A stretch of DNA of 64,000 nucleotides from Ruminococcus flavefaciens (GTDB lineage Bacteria; Bacillota; Clostridia; Oscillospirales; Ruminococcaceae), in contig JAMPAU010000002.1 of assembly GCA_023667045.1 (NCBI GenBank), positions 124,001-188,000 of the forward strand, written 5' to 3'. Numbering within the stretch: the first letter of the stretch is position 1; every line of letters starts with the position of its first letter. Shown here piece by piece: positions 35,754 through 44,429 of the stretch. The position numbers and the translations under genes are program-made. The notes below the pieces were generated by a model, which was not told the DNA's origin, searched no databases, and saw only the letters and a program-made list of their open reading frames with translations.

Positions 35754-36143
35754 ATGAAAATAAAGGATATACTTTCATGCACAGACTTTGAGGAAGTAGC
35801 ACGTCATATAGAGTTACACTACGGAAACAAGCATACAGAGAAGTTCCGGAAACTTTACGACAGACTGAAAAATACAGACAGTCCATGCAGTGAAGATTTC
35901 AGCATTTTGATAAGGGCTTTCAGAGATGAAGAACTACAGGAATCATTTGACGAAAATGACACTTCTCTTTACTTTGATGTGAGTGCCATAAGTAATAAAG
36001 ACGATTTTCTGTACTCGATAGTCGGAACTGAAAAAGCAGAGCTTCCGGAATATAGTATCTCTCCGGAAACTCTTAACCTTTTTTCGTATTCTGCAATTAT
36101 TGCTCACTGTCTGTGGGAGATAACATTTTTTTCATTTGAATAA
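35754..36143 (+). CDS. Unknown protein, 129 aa
   Basis: Soluble protein starting MKIKDILSCTDFEEVARHIE, acidic, no motif I can name. The start at ATG 35754 is the best available but has only a GGGGG stretch before it. It follows the Tyr-rich gene by five bases, so probably one transcript ending at the terminator at 36153. Confidence 0.65.
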   Translation: MKIKDILSCTDFEEVARHIELHYGNKHTEKFRKLYDRLKNTDSPCSEDFSILIRAFRDEELQESFDENDTSLYFDVSAISNKDDFLYSIVGTEKAELPEYSISPETLNLFSYSAIIAHCLWEITFFSFE

Positions 36144-36152
36144 CTAATATAA

Positions 36153-36184
36153 AAAAGACTGGCGTAAAAACCAGTCTTTTGTTA
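36153..36184 (+). terminator. Bidirectional terminator
   Basis: AAAAGACTGG at 36153 pairs with CCAGTCTTTT at 36171, between convergent genes. T/A runs on both sides suit both directions. Confidence 0.85.
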
Positions 36185-36187
36185 TTC

Positions 36188-36955
36188 TCAGAATACAGCT
36201 TTTTTTATCATTTCCAGTTCTTCAACGGAAATACAGGTTTTAAGGTTTATGTCGTTCATTACGGTGAGGAGTTCGTCTATTTCAGCCCAGCCTACTTCAG
36301 AGACTTCAGACGGACTGGGGTTAATCATGCTGTCTTCTATATCTCCACGACACATGAATACTGCTGTGAGTTCATTGTCTTTTATGTTTTCTTCGGCGTG
36401 GCTGTTTTTGCGGAAGCCAAGAAATTCAAGATTTTCCCTTGTGATTTCAAGACCTAATTCTTCACGGGTTTCCTTTATGGCGGTAATGCCGTACTCCTGC
36501 CCCTGTCTTACGTGACCGGCAGATGATACGTCCCATAGATTCGGGTATATGTCTTTGGACGATGAGCGTTTCTGGAGCAGGACATATATGCCCATGTCCT
36601 TTCTTTTTATCAGCCATACATGGACGGTCGGGTGGAGTTCGCCGTCACGGTGAATAAGAGAGCGAGGCTTGCTGTTGTTGGTGATTCTGTCGCTGTCGTC
36701 GATTATGTTCAGAAACTCGTCTGTAATAACGGTATGGTTCACGCCGGAAAAAGCCTTTATTACTTTTTCGATTACAGGGTTTTCGAGTTTTTCGTCTGAA
36801 ACGTACAGCTTGTATTGTGCCGTGCTGTCTGTACCGGAAAGGTATTTTTCAAGACTTTCAGTATCAGTGATTGTTGTGTTAAGTTTACGGCTTATTTCAG
36901 AAAAAATATCGTTTTCTTCCGCAAGCCTGCTAAGAAAAATTTCAATAGGTTGCAT
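36188..36955 (-). CDS. Nudix hydrolase family protein
   Basis: 255 aa. The Nudix box GHVRQGQEYGITAIKETREELGLEI (about 143-167) is complete. WLIKRKDMGIYVLLQKRSSSKDIYPNLWDVSSA before it is like the isopentenyl-diphosphate isomerase-type Nudix proteins. The N-terminal 100 residues are an unrecognised helical extension. Substrate unknown. ATG at 36955 with GGAGGAATG upstream. Confidence 0.88.
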   Translation of the reverse strand: MQPIEIFLSRLAEENDIFSEISRKLNTTITDTESLEKYLSGTDSTAQYKLYVSDEKLENPVIEKVIKAFSGVNHTVITDEFLNIIDDSDRITNNSKPRSLIHRDGELHPTVHVWLIKRKDMGIYVLLQKRSSSKDIYPNLWDVSSAGHVRQGQEYGITAIKETREELGLEITRENLEFLGFRKNSHAEENIKDNELTAVFMCRGDIEDSMINPSPSEVSEVGWAEIDELLTVMNDINLKTCISVEELEMIKKAVF

Positions 36956-37042
36956 ATAAAATCATTCCTCCAATTTTTTAGGCATAGTAATTATATACCT
37001 TATCCGGACAAAAGTCAACACTTTTTTTCAGAAAAATTTATT

Positions 37043-37070
37043 AAAAAAACGCTCCCGAAAAGAGAACGTT
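37043..37070 (-). terminator. Terminator of the CPBP/ABC operon
   Basis: Minus-strand stem AACGTTCTC/GGGAGCGTT followed by TTTTTTT, just past the CPBP stop. Confidence 0.8.
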
Positions 37071-37078
37071 TTTATATA

Positions 37079-37948
37079 TTATTTCTGCTCCGGAATGGAT
37101 TTTTTGCGGTGACTTTCAATGCACAGCATTACGAAAAATACAGCCCCTACAATAGCCGTACCCGACATCAGCATACAGCTTACATTGAAATTTTCCTGTC
37201 CGGTACTGTCAAACCTTTCAAAATCTTTTTCCGGAATAAGATACATATGAATACTCATCACATCAATCGCTGTGTGTGCTATAGATGCCGGATAAATTGA
37301 ACCGGTTTTTTTGGTTATCCATGTAAGAAAAGACCCAGTAAAGATACACATTATACACATTGCTATATATCCGGCATATGGGAAAAATTTATAGTCTGAG
37401 CCGAAATTAAGTCCGAAATCCTTTATCATTACTCCATGCCACATTGCCCATATTATACCGCTGACAATCAGTGCGAGAGGTTCGGGGAGCAGACTTTCAA
37501 GCTTAGGTGTCAGGTAGGCTCTCCAGCCGAACTCCTCGCCGAAACATATATAAAACATTACAAACGAACTGCCTATAGTAATAAGGTTTGTAATAATGAA
37601 ATCTCCTGTATCTTTGATTATAAGGCATTCCTTTATGTCATAGTCCTCAACCCATAATATTATCATAACTATTGATGAAACTATAAACATTACAAAGGGA
37701 ACAACAACAGCTGTAACATAATGTTTAATGTTTCCGCTCAGATTGGCAGGTAGCAGGAGTTCTTTTATAGTTGTTTTTTCACGTGTGACAAGTCTTGTTA
37801 AAATATGTGCCATAGTCGGAGTAAACATGATAAAAAGACTGTTTCTGAAAAAAGAGTCCGGATTTATTTTCAGAAAAATATAAGAAAGAAAATACGCAAT
37901 GAAAGTGAAAATTATAATTCTGATTATATCAGCGGTTTTATTTTTCAA
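37079..37948 (-). CDS. CPBP family intramembrane metalloprotease
   Basis: 289 aa with about eight membrane segments. The CAAX-protease motifs are EEFGWRAYL (about 142), the HGVM histidine (about 170) and the late IAHTAIDV. The last gene of the gntR-ABC operon, overlapping the preceding permease by 11 bases. Such proteases often act in bacteriocin immunity or membrane stress. Confidence 0.9.
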   Translation of the reverse strand: MKNKTADIIRIIIFTFIAYFLSYIFLKINPDSFFRNSLFIMFTPTMAHILTRLVTREKTTIKELLLPANLSGNIKHYVTAVVVPFVMFIVSSIVMIILWVEDYDIKECLIIKDTGDFIITNLITIGSSFVMFYICFGEEFGWRAYLTPKLESLLPEPLALIVSGIIWAMWHGVMIKDFGLNFGSDYKFFPYAGYIAMCIMCIFTGSFLTWITKKTGSIYPASIAHTAIDVMSIHMYLIPEKDFERFDSTGQENFNVSCMLMSGTAIVGAVFFVMLCIESHRKKSIPEQK

Positions 37949-38654
37949 AGTTTTCAGCTCCTTTCAGATAAAGTCTGCACGATACCCTGTATGACAGATA
38001 GTAAGCTCCGAAAGCCACAAAAGGCAGTACCGCAACAAATATCTGTAAAGCCTTTACCTCTCCGCCGAGAGCCTTGAAAAGCCATTCATAGAAAGAATCT
38101 ATAGAGCCGAAATGCGACAGGTCGCCGAAAAGAAGATATATTCCCACGATAATTACCAAAAGCAGAAAAACTCCTACTTTGTAGTATCTGCCCATATCGC
38201 CGAAACGCACTAAAAAGGGTATTTCTATTGCTCTCATAAATATCTGTATGCAGAACATCAGCATAATAAGTGCCTGCAATGACTGTGTATCAGATATTAT
38301 GCAGTTGAGTGCGTCAAAGACTGATATTATAAACATTGTAGCTAACGACATTATCATGACCAACCAGTATTTAGCTTCTATGTGTTTTTTCAGCATGGGC
38401 GTGGACGTTATGAAGTATGCCCATTTCTTGCTCTCGTCGCTTTTAAATATATTGCCCTCAAAAGCCCCCGATATAATGAACATTGCAACAAACAGGAGTA
38501 TGCCGTACAACTGCATGAACATTCCCATATCTTCCTTTACGCTCTCGTCGCTGACAGGAATAATCATCATTATACCGCAGTAAAGCATAGCCCCCAGTGC
38601 AATAAAAATGCTCTTTTTGTTCACCAGAAAATCCTTATATATCAGACCGCCCAT
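37938..38654 (-). CDS. ABC-2 transporter permease
   Basis: 238 aa, six membrane segments with the ABC-2 layout, starting MGGLIYKDFLVNKKSIFIALG. It overlaps the next permease stop by one base. Together with the second permease and the ATPase it forms a heterodimeric exporter. Confidence 0.85.
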   Translation of the reverse strand: MGGLIYKDFLVNKKSIFIALGAMLYCGIMMIIPVSDESVKEDMGMFMQLYGILLFVAMFIISGAFEGNIFKSDESKKWAYFITSTPMLKKHIEAKYWLVMIMSLATMFIISVFDALNCIISDTQSLQALIMLMFCIQIFMRAIEIPFLVRFGDMGRYYKVGVFLLLVIIVGIYLLFGDLSHFGSIDSFYEWLFKALGGEVKALQIFVAVLPFVAFGAYYLSYRVSCRLYLKGAENFEK

Positions 38655-39430
38655 CAGTTTTCCCTCCTTTCGAGGATTTTTTTAGTCAGTACGTATTCAA
38701 GTACGAAAATTCCGGCGATAATAAAAGGCACGAATATTACGAATATATCAAGGAAATTCAGCATTTTATCGCCCATTCCGTCAAGGAATCTGTTCATAGC
38801 CTCGTCGTCGCCGTCGAATTTTTTCATAATACCGCTCATATATACTATTGCTACAAGAATAATTGCTATGAATATTACTGTGAATATAAGACTTGTTACT
38901 ACCTGTGTGAGAGTTATATTCTTGAATTTATATGTAAGAATCTGTTCTGTAGCGGTTGTAAGGCAGAAGACAAGAATTATAACGAGCATTATCTTGAAAC
39001 TGAATATATCAAATTTTCTGTCACATAATTTAGAAAATACAGTAAAATTTATAATACTTACAACAACAGATAATAAAAATCCGGCGAGAGTTATTCCGGT
39101 TTTGTATAGAGCCGTTTCTTTTGGACTTACCGGAAAAGTGTATGAAAATTTCAGCCAGTCCACCTTGTAGTCGGAGACGATTAACTCCGGTGTTTCTGCA
39201 AAAGATACTATAAATATAACCGGCGTGGCGAGCGTGAACAGATAATAAGTAAGCATATCCATGCTCTTGAAAGTCTCCTCATCAACGTTTGCGAGATTTC
39301 CGAAACTCATACTCATTCTCAGCAGTATGCCCACAAAAAGCATGGCGACGTATACCGCAAAACCTATTATATAGCGTTTTCTGTTGAGGTAAAGCTCACG
39401 GTAGACTATGCCTTTACGCATTATGTCCAC
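38654..39430 (-). CDS. ABC-2 transporter permease
   Basis: 258 aa, about six membrane segments, starting MDIMRKGIVYRELYLNRKRY, similar in layout to the other permease. It overlaps the ATPase gene by 10 bases. The pair is likely the membrane half of the exporter. Confidence 0.85.
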   Translation of the reverse strand: MDIMRKGIVYRELYLNRKRYIIGFAVYVAMLFVGILLRMSMSFGNLANVDEETFKSMDMLTYYLFTLATPVIFIVSFAETPELIVSDYKVDWLKFSYTFPVSPKETALYKTGITLAGFLLSVVVSIINFTVFSKLCDRKFDIFSFKIMLVIILVFCLTTATEQILTYKFKNITLTQVVTSLIFTVIFIAIILVAIVYMSGIMKKFDGDDEAMNRFLDGMGDKMLNFLDIFVIFVPFIIAGIFVLEYVLTKKILERREN

Positions 39431-40299
39431 TCTCCTTTCTGACGGTTGACATAGTAAAGCATGATTTCTTCCAAATCGGCTTTTTCGGTCATAAGTCTAG
39501 AATACTTCCGCTGTGCCTTTTGAATATCGTCAACCATTACTGACACCCCGAAATCATTTATTCTTGCACTGATAAAGTCAGATTTTTCGATGTGCTGATA
39601 GTCATTTTTTGTGCATTTGATAAGTCCATGACTTTCAAGAATATCGTCCTTGTAGCCGGTGAGCAGGATTTTGCCCTTGTCGATAAAGGTCACGCTGTCG
39701 GCGATTTTTTCAAGGTCTGATGTGATATGCGAAGACATGAGAATGCTGTTGTTTTCGTCCTGAAGATATTCAAGGAATATGTCAAGTATTTCGCTTCTCA
39801 CAACGGGGTCAAGACCTGTTGTTGCCTCGTCCATGACAAGCAGTTTAGCGTCATGAGAGAGGGCTATAGCTATCTGTAGTTTCATTTTCATGCCCTTTGA
39901 GAACTGCCCTATTTTCTTTTTTACTGGCAGACCGAAACGCTCGATATAACCAAAGAATACAGTTTCATTCCATTTTCTGAAAATATCCCGCATGATTATG
40001 TTGATATTTTTAATATTGAGAGAATCATGTATGGGGAGTTCGTCGAAAACAACAGCTAAATTCTCCTTGATTTCGATTTCGTTTTCAACGTTGTCCATGC
40101 CGAATATCTTAATATAACCGCTGTCCTTTGAAATGATATTCAGAATAGATTTTATCGTGGTTGTTTTTCCTGCACCGTTCTGACCGATAAAGCCCATGAT
40201 ACTGCCTTTCGGCACACTGAAGCTGACGTTATCCAGCGTGAAGCCGTCGTATTTTTTTGTAAGACCGCTTATTTCTATAGCGTTTTCGTAATCATTCAT
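39421..40299 (-). CDS. ABC transporter ATP-binding protein (YtrB/BcrA type)
   Basis: 292 aa. Walker A GQNGAGKTT (about 37), signature FSKGMKMKLQIA (about 137), Walker B LLVMDEATTGLD and switch His in SSHIT. The ATG at 40299 follows GGAGG at eight bases; the ATG at 40314 is inside that site's upstream part and overlaps gntR. Energises the two permeases downstream. Confidence 0.93.
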   Translation of the reverse strand: MNDYENAIEISGLTKKYDGFTLDNVSFSVPKGSIMGFIGQNGAGKTTTIKSILNIISKDSGYIKIFGMDNVENEIEIKENLAVVFDELPIHDSLNIKNINIIMRDIFRKWNETVFFGYIERFGLPVKKKIGQFSKGMKMKLQIAIALSHDAKLLVMDEATTGLDPVVRSEILDIFLEYLQDENNSILMSSHITSDLEKIADSVTFIDKGKILLTGYKDDILESHGLIKCTKNDYQHIEKSDFISARINDFGVSVMVDDIQKAQRKYSRLMTEKADLEEIMLYYVNRQKGEWT

Positions 40300-40300
40300 A

Positions 40301-40675
40301 TTAACTGCCTCCATAAATTATATCAATAATTTCTTTAAGTTCCTCAGCGGAAACACCTGCCTGTTTAGCCTTGTCGCACGCCTGTGACAGTAATTCTTCA
40401 GTCTGCCGGAGATACTCCTCACGGAGAAGCTCTGTATTCTGTCTGCGTACAAAACTGCCCTTTCCGGTATATGATTCTATAAAGCCGTCTCTTTCGAGTT
40501 CTTCATAGGCACGTTTTGTGGTGATAACGCTTATATGAAGTGCCAGTGCAAGCGACCGCATAGACGGCAGTGCATCGCCCTCTTTTAAAGTACCGCTGAG
40601 TATCTGCTCTTTAATCTGTCGGGAAATCTGCTCATAGATAGGCTCGCCGGTTGAGTTGGTAATAATAATATTCAT
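40301..40675 (-). CDS. GntR-family regulator, YtrA subfamily
   Basis: 124 aa. Winged helix at 10-75 (PIYEQISRQIKEQILSGTLKEGDALPSMRSLALALHISVITTKRAYEEL) with a short C-terminal helical part, as in YtrA. First gene of the operon and therefore its likely repressor. A palindrome in its own promoter (40691-40711) is the probable operator. In Bacillus the related system responds to cell-wall antibiotics. Confidence 0.92.
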   Translation of the reverse strand: MNIIITNSTGEPIYEQISRQIKEQILSGTLKEGDALPSMRSLALALHISVITTKRAYEELERDGFIESYTGKGSFVRRQNTELLREEYLRQTEELLSQACDKAKQAGVSAEELKEIIDIIYGGS

Positions 40676-40690
40676 ATGCTCACCTCAGAT

Positions 40691-40739
40691 TGTATATATA
40701 CGATATATACATTATACACGCCTGTGCACAATCTGTCAA
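40691..40739 (-). promoter_or_regulatory. gntR promoter with operator
   Basis: On the minus strand TTGACA (40739-40734), 17 bases, TATAAT (40716-40711). Inverted repeat TGTATATA-N5-TATATACA at 40691-40711 overlaps the start point, as expected for YtrA-type autorepression. Confidence 0.85.
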
Positions 40740-40832
40740 TGGCATTAATTCACAAATTATGCTGTAATTATTATATAAATCACAGCATTTGTTACAAATA
40801 TTAAATTAAAAGATAAAATTTTATAAAATCCC

Positions 40833-40861
40833 TTGACAAACCACACAACCTGTGCTATAAT
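40833..40861 (+). promoter_or_regulatory. tRNA-Trp promoter
   Basis: TTGACA at 40833, 17 bases, TATAAT at 40856-40861. Confidence 0.9.
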
Positions 40862-40902
40862 AATATACGTCGTGAGGGACATGACAGTGAAATAAAGGAA
40901 AT

Positions 40903-40978
40903 AGGGGTATAGCTCAGTTGGTAGAGCAGTGGTCTCCAAAACCACGTGCCGAGGGTTCAAGTCCTTCTGCCCCTGCCA
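40903..40978 (+). tRNA. tRNA-Trp (anticodon CCA), CCA encoded
   Basis: Acceptor AGGGGTA/TGCCCCT, D arm, anticodon stem GTGGT/ACCAC around CTCCAAA giving CCA, T arm and encoded CCA end. Confidence 0.96.
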
Positions 40979-40985
40979 GAAAAGA

Positions 40986-41009
40986 AAGTCCGAGTGTTCG
41001 GGCTTTTTT
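40986..41009 (+). terminator. Terminator of tRNA-Trp
   Basis: AGTCCGA paired with TTCGGGCT around GTG, followed by TTTTTT. Confidence 0.8.
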
Positions 41010-41046
41010 GTTTTTATAAATAAATATAAAGCTATGAGGTGAAAAT

Positions 41047-41220
41047 ATGGTAAGAGGTGAAATTTATCTGTACTGGATAACAAATCTTGACTGGTACGAT
41101 TATGACGAAAACGAAAAGCCTTATCTGACAGAAAAAGCACCGGAAAAAGCACGAGAATCTTTCAGAAAATACATTGAACTTAAAGAAAAGGAAAAAAGAA
41201 CCGGAGTAAGAATTATTTAA
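41047..41220 (+). CDS. Small hypothetical protein, 57 aa
   Basis: ATG at 41047 after GAGGTGA. The product starts MVRGEIYLYWITNLDWYDYD, with an aromatic N-terminal half and a Lys/Glu-rich helical C-terminus. No family recognised. It follows tRNA-Trp and its terminator, and ends before a bidirectional terminator, so it is probably a small stand-alone gene or depends on read-through. Confidence 0.6.
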   Translation: MVRGEIYLYWITNLDWYDYDENEKPYLTEKAPEKARESFRKYIELKEKEKRTGVRII

Positions 41221-41224
41221 AAAT

Positions 41225-41254
41225 AACCAGAGGGCTTGTATGTCCTCTGGTTTT
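41225..41254 (+). terminator. Bidirectional terminator
   Basis: AACCAGAGG (41225) pairs with CCTCTGGTT (41244), between the 57-aa gene and the convergent DUF624 gene. Confidence 0.85.
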
Positions 41255-41260
41255 GTTTGT

Positions 41261-42181
41261 TTATGAAATTCTTTTGCCTTTACCCTTTTTGCGTTTTTCG
41301 ATAGGTTTTTCCTTACCGCCCATATCCTCAAATACAGGTTTTTCTTCGGTCGGGGACTCGTTCATGAGTTCGGGGTTTATTTCGCCTATGCTTGTGTAGT
41401 AGGGGTTTATTACGAACTTCTGTATTACCGGATAGCTGTTGAAGCAAGTTATGAAACACAGAAAAGCCATAGGTGCAAAAGGTATAAGCATGAGGAAAAG
41501 CGGTCTCATATAGACATAGAGAAGAAACATTCCCACTATAGCTGTGGCATTTATGATAAAGGTTATCACATTCTGTTTCAGTGCCACAAAAGCCAATGCA
41601 AATGAATTTTTCACAAGGTTTATAAATGAAAGGTTGGTAGCGGTCATCATGAGGAAAATATAAAAGTTCATCATTGCGATTACTATAGCAAGGCTGAAAG
41701 TTATAACCATAGGAATATACATCAGATTAGTTTCTGCCTTTTCGGCAAGCACCGGATATACTATGAACGACGCATACACGGAAAGTATTATCACACAGTC
41801 CACGAATCCCACCAGACAGGCTTTTTTGAAATTCGCCTTGAATGCCTTGAAAAAGTCGTTTACTATAAAAGAGTGTTTTTCGAGTACAAATTTACGCATA
41901 ACCTTTGTCATGCCTGCTGTTGCCGGACCTATGCATACCACAAAAAGCACAAGCGAAAGTCCCGCACATATCAAGGAAACAGTATTATTTTTTATAAATG
42001 CAAGCGAGGCAAGCATAAGAAAAACAGGTATAAAAAAAACAAAGTACAGCATATTTACTTCTATGAGTTTCCAGAATTTCCGGAAAAAGATTTCAAAGAA
42101 AAGTCTTATGCCCTTTTTTTTCGGAGCGTTTTTTGCTATGCCTGAGCCTCTGCTTTCAAAGTCATTTGAAAATATCGCCAA
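41261..42181 (-). CDS. DUF624 (YesL-like) membrane protein
   Basis: 306 aa from a TTG start at 42181, chosen because CGGAGG lies ten bases upstream and the protein then begins MAIFSNDFESRGSG; a longer frame to 42355 would run deep into the upstream gene. About six membrane segments, starting after FFRKFWKLIEVNMLY, the usual DUF624 entry. A Lys-rich C-terminal tail. Function unknown; often near sugar transporters in other Firmicutes. Confidence 0.82.
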   Translation of the reverse strand: MAIFSNDFESRGSGIAKNAPKKKGIRLFFEIFFRKFWKLIEVNMLYFVFFIPVFLMLASLAFIKNNTVSLICAGLSLVLFVVCIGPATAGMTKVMRKFVLEKHSFIVNDFFKAFKANFKKACLVGFVDCVIILSVYASFIVYPVLAEKAETNLMYIPMVITFSLAIVIAMMNFYIFLMMTATNLSFINLVKNSFALAFVALKQNVITFIINATAIVGMFLLYVYMRPLFLMLIPFAPMAFLCFITCFNSYPVIQKFVINPYYTSIGEINPELMNESPTEEKPVFEDMGGKEKPIEKRKKGKGKRIS

Positions 42182-42218
42182 TTTTAAAAATCCTCCGTTT
42201 TTAGTTTTTTGAAAAAAA

Positions 42219-42803
42219 TCACCGCAGTCCCGAAAAAGCATAGTTGAGTACGGTTGCAAGGACTGCGATAACAAGCGAAACAGCAATAAGCACAAGAAAT
42301 TCAAGACAATACAGCTTGAAAGACTTGTCAGTGTGGTTAATATCTGAAACAACAAATCTTGAAACCGAGCGTGACATTCTTATCAGTTCACGGACGGCAA
42401 GTACAGATATTACGGTTACGGCTATGCATTCCGGAAGAATAAGCACAAGTACGGTTGGTATGCCGTGAAGCCCCTTTGAGAGATATTCAGAAGATACTGC
42501 CGTGCCTATGCCGAATCCACGATAAATGAGCATTATTATTCCGGCAGGTTGTCCGAAAGCTGAAAGTCCCATGACAAAAGCCGTCACGGTAAAAAGAAAA
42601 AGCGACATGAAAGTATTTCTGAATACTTCATATATAGTACTGCCGGAGCATTCGGGCAGTAAGTACTGGTGTACCCACGGGCTTGTAACAGTATGTCCGG
42701 TACTGTATATTGCTCCGATGAGTATTCCGGCGGTTATTACTGCAAACAACAGCAGAAATCCAGTACTGCTTTTTTTCGTTTCCGTCTGATTCAAATTCTT
42801 CAT
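42219..42803 (-). CDS. Stage II sporulation protein M family membrane protein
   Basis: 194 aa, five membrane segments. FRNTFMSLFLFTVTAFVMGLSAFGQPAGIIMLIYRGFGIG and LILPECIAVTVISVLAVREL fit the SpoIIM fold. In spore formers it recruits SpoIID and SpoIIP. It could be an ordinary SpoIIM-like membrane protein, since the fold is shared outside sporulation. Located upstream of the DUF624 gene on the same strand. Confidence 0.82.
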   Translation of the reverse strand: MKNLNQTETKKSSTGFLLLFAVITAGILIGAIYSTGHTVTSPWVHQYLLPECSGSTIYEVFRNTFMSLFLFTVTAFVMGLSAFGQPAGIIMLIYRGFGIGTAVSSEYLSKGLHGIPTVLVLILPECIAVTVISVLAVRELIRMSRSVSRFVVSDINHTDKSFKLYCLEFLVLIAVSLVIAVLATVLNYAFSGLR

Positions 42804-42861
42804 AAAGGCTCACCTTTCTTTTTATAAAAGGATATGCCAGTAACCGCAATATTAGAACGTC

Positions 42862-43659
42862 TTATTTTGAGAGTTCGTATGCTCTCTTTGTACAGCTTTC
42901 ACAGCAGTTGTCTACTATCTGGGTGAGATTGCCCTCATAGAGACGGTCGAGACCGGCAAGGGTAGTGCCACCCGGAGAAGATACCATTTTGATGAGTTCG
43001 TCAATGGTATAACCGGAATCAGTAATCATCTTTGCTGAACCGATAAGGCTCTGTGTGAAAAGCTCTGTTGCGGAATTTCTGTCAATGCCCACTCTGTCGG
43101 CATAGTCTATAAAGCCCTTTGCAAAGAGGTATATAAACGCCGGACTGCTACCGTTAAGGGCTATTATTTCTTTCATTTTGTCCTTTGAGATGACGGAAGC
43201 CTTACCGCAGAGACGGAAAATATTAAGGACTGTTTCAAACTCCTCATCTGTCACCATGTCGTTGTGGGAGAGAGCGGAAGCACCCTCGCCGATGAGCAGG
43301 GGAGTATTTGGCATTACGAGGATAACCTTAGCGTCGGGGCGTGTTTTTCCGGCTATGAACTCGTCGCCTATTCCGGCGGCTATGGAAATAAGAACTGTCT
43401 CGGCAGTAACGGCAGATGAGGCAGTTTCAAGCACTCCCTCAATAATCTGAGGTTTTACGGCAAGAAATACATATTTGCACTCTGAGATAAGTTCTGTTTC
43501 GCTTGCACAGTACTTTACGCCATACTCACCAAGAGAATCGACTTTTGAGCGGTCGGGGTCGAATGCGAAAAGTTCAGCCTCTACAGTAGACTTTGAAATT
43601 CCTTTCATGATAGCAGAACCCATATTGCCTGCACCTATGAATCCGATTTTGATACTCAT
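42862..43659 (-). CDS. proC: Pyrroline-5-carboxylate reductase
   Basis: 265 aa, last step of proline synthesis, NAD(P)H dependent. Rossmann motif GFIGAGNMGSAIMKG at 5, LAVKPQ at about 66, VMPNTPLLIGEGAS and the C-terminal MVSSPGGTTLAGLDRL signature. ATG at 43659 with AAAGGAG upstream. Confidence 0.96.
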   Translation of the reverse strand: MSIKIGFIGAGNMGSAIMKGISKSTVEAELFAFDPDRSKVDSLGEYGVKYCASETELISECKYVFLAVKPQIIEGVLETASSAVTAETVLISIAAGIGDEFIAGKTRPDAKVILVMPNTPLLIGEGASALSHNDMVTDEEFETVLNIFRLCGKASVISKDKMKEIIALNGSSPAFIYLFAKGFIDYADRVGIDRNSATELFTQSLIGSAKMITDSGYTIDELIKMVSSPGGTTLAGLDRLYEGNLTQIVDNCCESCTKRAYELSK

Positions 43660-43764
43660 GACTATAAAAAACTCCTTTGTAATAAAAGTTCCCGAAAAAA
43701 ACAGGATTTATAATATTATACTACACTATGCACAAAAAAGCAAGCATAATTTTGTGAAAAAAAC

Positions 43765-43793
43765 TTGAAAATAAAAACGTAATGTGTTATAAT
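43765..43793 (+). promoter_or_regulatory. Promoter of the 178-aa gene
   Basis: TTGAAA at 43765, 17 bases, TATAAT at 43788-43793. Confidence 0.75.
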
Positions 43794-43819
43794 AGTATAA
43801 CATGAAAAAGGAGAGAATT

Positions 43820-44356
43820 ATGGATTATTTAAATGACATTCAGATAGCCTTTGAAAGTATTCATGAATCTAAGCTTGACAGTATATTCAGTATAAGCGAC
43901 TGTATATGCGACCTGTACTGTGTGCCGTCCCATTATGACAGCTCATACTATGTGCGTGTATACAGAAAAGACAGTAAGTATACGGCGATATATGCACGCA
44001 CTGAAATAAATGATATTTTCGGACATAAAGTTTACTGTGATGCGTTTGAAAGTGCTTTGAGGGCAAGTAGACACTCCGCAAAACAGGGTAAAATAATATG
44101 CGGATATTTTAAACCGTCTGAAGATTTTATAGGTGAACTGAAATCTATGATTGAATTGTTTCCGGAGGAAGACTACATACTCAGTGAAAAGCATATAATC
44201 ATTGACGGCATATGGCAGGTTATACGGCTGTGGAAAAACGGCACTCCGCAATGTACCGTATCTTTTGAGAATATGTCTGCAAAAAGCATATTCAGAAAAG
44301 ACTTTGCGGAAACTGTCTGCAATATGTACGAATTTATTCAGAATCAACTGCAATGA
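43820..44356 (+). CDS. Unknown protein, 178 aa
   Basis: Soluble, starting MDYLNDIQIAFESIHESKLDSIF, mixed alpha/beta with several Tyr and Cys residues and no recognisable motif. The ATG at 43820 is six bases after AAAAAGGAG; the upstream ATG at 43802 overlaps that site. It has its own promoter and precedes glnN, which also has its own promoter. Confidence 0.7.
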   Translation: MDYLNDIQIAFESIHESKLDSIFSISDCICDLYCVPSHYDSSYYVRVYRKDSKYTAIYARTEINDIFGHKVYCDAFESALRASRHSAKQGKIICGYFKPSEDFIGELKSMIELFPEEDYILSEKHIIIDGIWQVIRLWKNGTPQCTVSFENMSAKSIFRKDFAETVCNMYEFIQNQLQ

Positions 44357-44362
44357 ATTTAC

Positions 44363-44390
44363 TTGACTATTCTGAAATTCATGATATAAT
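44363..44390 (+). promoter_or_regulatory. glnN promoter
   Basis: TTGACT at 44363, 16 bases, TATAAT at 44385-44390. An inverted GAATTT/AAATTC pair lies across it. Confidence 0.65.
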
Positions 44391-44429
44391 AATATAATAG
44401 AATTAAAGTTACATACAGGAGGATTTTTT

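Noticed and set aside
42181-42355. N-terminal extension of the DUF624 protein
   Set aside because: It overlaps the SpoIIM-like gene and lacks a ribosome site, while a TTG with GGAGG lies at 42181.
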